Shown here one piece after another: positions 62,268 through 64,000 of a DNA stretch of 64,000 bases. Below the pieces are notes generated by a model, which saw only the letters and a list, made by a program, of their open reading frames with translations, did not search any database and was not told where the DNA came from. This DNA is from Pectinophora gossypiella (lineage: Eukaryota > Arthropoda > Insecta > Lepidoptera > Gelechiidae), in NCBI RefSeq assembly GCF_024362695.1, contig NC_065417.1:303001-367000 (forward strand), read 5' to 3'. Position 1 is the first letter of the stretch. Each line of letters begins with the position of its first letter. A program made the position numbers and the translations under genes.

Positions 62268-62562
62268 GCTTATTTTAAAATGAATGAGATAATTTCAAAT
62301 TATGGTCAAAAAACTATTATAAATGAACACTGATATTACCTAATTCCATATCCTATTCATTTGTCTTCGCACCTCATAGTCTACTTGTGTCAATTGTTAT
62401 ATTATCGACTTACTCCCATAGACTTATGGTAGTGGTCATATTTGTAATTTTGCTGTATGCAACAAAGTCTTCCGTCGTAAGCAGTCGGTCGGGCACCATC
62501 GATCCATATCTTTCACCCTTACATTCGTACATACACACATATGTACCTATACCTGATGTTAT
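62268..62562. other. unassigned interval
   Basis: Nothing supported. Confidence 0.3.
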
Positions 62563-62613
62563 ACAGGGAATCATCCCTCAAAGTTTTCGTTACGATGACA
62601 CTAACACCCTGCA
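62563..62613. mobile_element. MITE M1, terminal remnant
   Basis: CAGGGAATCATCCCTCAAAG, TTTTCGTTACGATGACAC and TAACACCCTG: the right arm plus a few bases of the left end. Confidence 0.65.
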
Positions 62614-62777
62614 TGATGGAGTTAACTTAAGTACCTGAAACAAAATATAAGGATTTGTTAGTTAAAAGTTTATGTTTTTGTAAGTTCGCGTTTGACCACA
62701 ACATTTTCAAGAAGAAGTAAAATCGGAGTACACATTACCATTATAGGCTAGGCCAATTAGTTATTTATACACAATAG

Positions 62778-62933
62778 AGGGGTTAAAAAGGCCACATCAT
62801 AGCAATTCACCTAAAAAGCAATATTGCTATTTGACATTTGTTTGCAATATGCACTTAGTTTTATATGCGCAAATGTCAAATTGCAATATTGCTTTTTTAA
62901 ATGAATTCCTTCGATGTGGGCTTTTTAACCCTC
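62778..62933. mobile_element. MITE M3, best complete copy
   Basis: Left AGGGGTTAAAAAGGCCACAT, CAATTCACCTAAAAAGCAAT; right ATTGCTTTTTTAAATGAATT, GATGTGGGCTTTTTAACCCT. Arms of about 65 bp with few mismatches and a short ATTTGAC/GTCAAAT core. Confidence 0.8.
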
Positions 62934-63391
62934 CAGAACAGACAGAAGAAATGTACAAAGAATACAGTCAGTACAGGTAAGTTATCTCTAAGAAAGAGAT
63001 TTAATTTTATTTAGTCGTTAAAACTGCATAAAAACATAATATCGACAAATACCGACCACGGTTTGGGGATCCTAATGGACGAAATGACGTCGTTGGTCTG
63101 TACTGTAGGCGCCCTTAGACTTATTTTGGAGTTTGAATTTTTTTTATTAAGAAAAGAGAAATATTTTATAAGATAAAAAATTCACACCATAAAAACCATA
63201 TTGGGTTTGTCTTGGCATTAGAAATTATCATCACCATTCTATCGAATTCCGTTGTACCATAACATAAGCTAACGTCTATATCCCATGATGAATTCCATGG
63301 TGACAACATTATTAATATCCTCTTGCGGCCGAGTTCTCCAGACACAATAGTTAAACAACGGAGTCAAGGTTTTAAAAGGACATTCGATGTT
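62934..63391. other. unassigned interval
   Basis: Nothing supported. Confidence 0.35.
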
Positions 63392-63500
63392 ACAGAGAAG
63401 GCGAACGTCGCGTCGTGTCTGGTAAGGAAGTCAAAAGACCTTTGATAGACAAGATTGGAGAACGCTACACCGACAAGAGCGTGGCTCTTAAATTGATGAT
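63392..63500 (+). pseudogene. LINE-C fragment
   Basis: GAGAAGGCGAACGTCGCGTC, GTAAGGAAGTCAAAAGACC, CTACACCGACAAGAGCGTGG, then TTGATGATT: C-terminal part only. Confidence 0.65.
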
Positions 63501-63719
63501 TCGGTCTTACGAATTGAAAGCATTTCTGCGGAAAAAAAATTTAGCTATTATGATTACAAAACGTTCAATATCCTTTGAAACCTGACGCTAACACTATTGT
63601 AAACGCAACGTACCTATACTTCCAGACTTCAAAGCTAAACTTTCCTTGAAAATCCGAGTCTATTCGCATTTTCTATTTCTACAGAAGTTTAAAATACACT
63701 TTAAAATACATCTCTAATG

Positions 63720-63830
63720 CAGGTTCGATGTTCGCCGGCGGCGTAGCGACTGCAGTCTTGCGCTGGTGCCCCGGGACCACGGCGCGCGTACCGGCCGATA
63801 TCCTACTGACTATTGCCATAGTGAAAAGAA
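63720..63830. promoter_or_regulatory. GC-rich island
   Basis: GTTCGCCGGCGGCGTAGCG and CCACGGCGCGCGTACCGGCC. Unassigned; promoter or repeat. Confidence 0.2.
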
Positions 63831-63907
63831 CTAACTGCACATACGCCACCTGGGCAGCGCAGCGATATGCTTTAGACTACTGAGGATCTGGCTAAATTGG
63901 AAATAGT

Positions 63908-64000
63908 TGAATGTGTGAATAGTTACTGTAAACAGAGAGCTCCGGTTCGAATCCCGGTACCGATCTTGCACCAATAAGTTATTAATGTAAGTATGTTAAG
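63908..64000 (+). repeat. tRNA-like SINE head running off the window
   Basis: AGAGAGCTCCGGTTCGAATC then CCGGTACCG is a clear B box. The A-box side is poor. The rest lies near or beyond the end of the window. Confidence 0.35.

Noticed and set aside
62387..62638. 83-codon plus-strand frame with a hydrophobic start
   Set aside because: Begins at a non-ATG codon and its end lies in a MITE M1 remnant. Treated as chance.

Overview
This window looks like an AT-rich, gene-poor stretch of an insect genome, most likely a moth or butterfly. The evidence is the density and kind of repeats: tRNA-headed SINEs, 5'-truncated non-LTR retrotransposon (LINE) tails, fold-back MITEs, a Ty3/gypsy element and a mariner. 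I recognise no complete host gene. The only two long intact reading frames belong to transposable elements. Family names below (LINE-A to LINE-H, SINE-1 to SINE-3, MITE M1 to M6) are local labels for groups of copies that I matched to each other by eye inside this window. They are not database names.

Layout. 1-30.8 kb is old repeat debris with GC-rich islands near 1.8-2.3 kb, a 16-bp minisatellite at 5.6 kb, a LINE reading frame interrupted by a 29-base C tract at 7.6 kb, a nested palindrome at 12.9 kb, a 5S-rRNA-like relic at 21.9 kb, and several LINE tails whose target-site duplications (TSDs) are still readable. 30,789-37,566 is a complete Ty3/gypsy retrotransposon. Its 248-bp LTRs appear identical, it is flanked by an ATAT duplication, and one 1597-codon Gag-Pol frame carries an N-terminal arginine/serine (RS) domain. 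39,120-40,414 is a complete mariner with perfect 29-bp inverted termini and an intact D,D34D transposase. Between them lies a SINE split by a 268-bp insert. 40.5-64 kb is again repeat debris: paired fold-back MITEs, a MITE split by a LINE-A copy, a well-preserved LINE-A C-terminus, an AP-1 site cluster, and a LINE-F duplication near 58-61 kb.

How the parts relate. The two intact elements look young: identical LTRs in one, perfect termini in the other, open frames in both. They sit in a background where most copies are truncated, shifted or nested. The non-autonomous elements (SINEs, MITEs, short poly-A retroposons) depend on enzymes not encoded here, apart from the mariner and gypsy proteins, whose termini they do not share. 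Regulatory calls (X-box, AP-1, NRF1-like, CCAAT, exon-like pieces) are motif matches only and are scored low.
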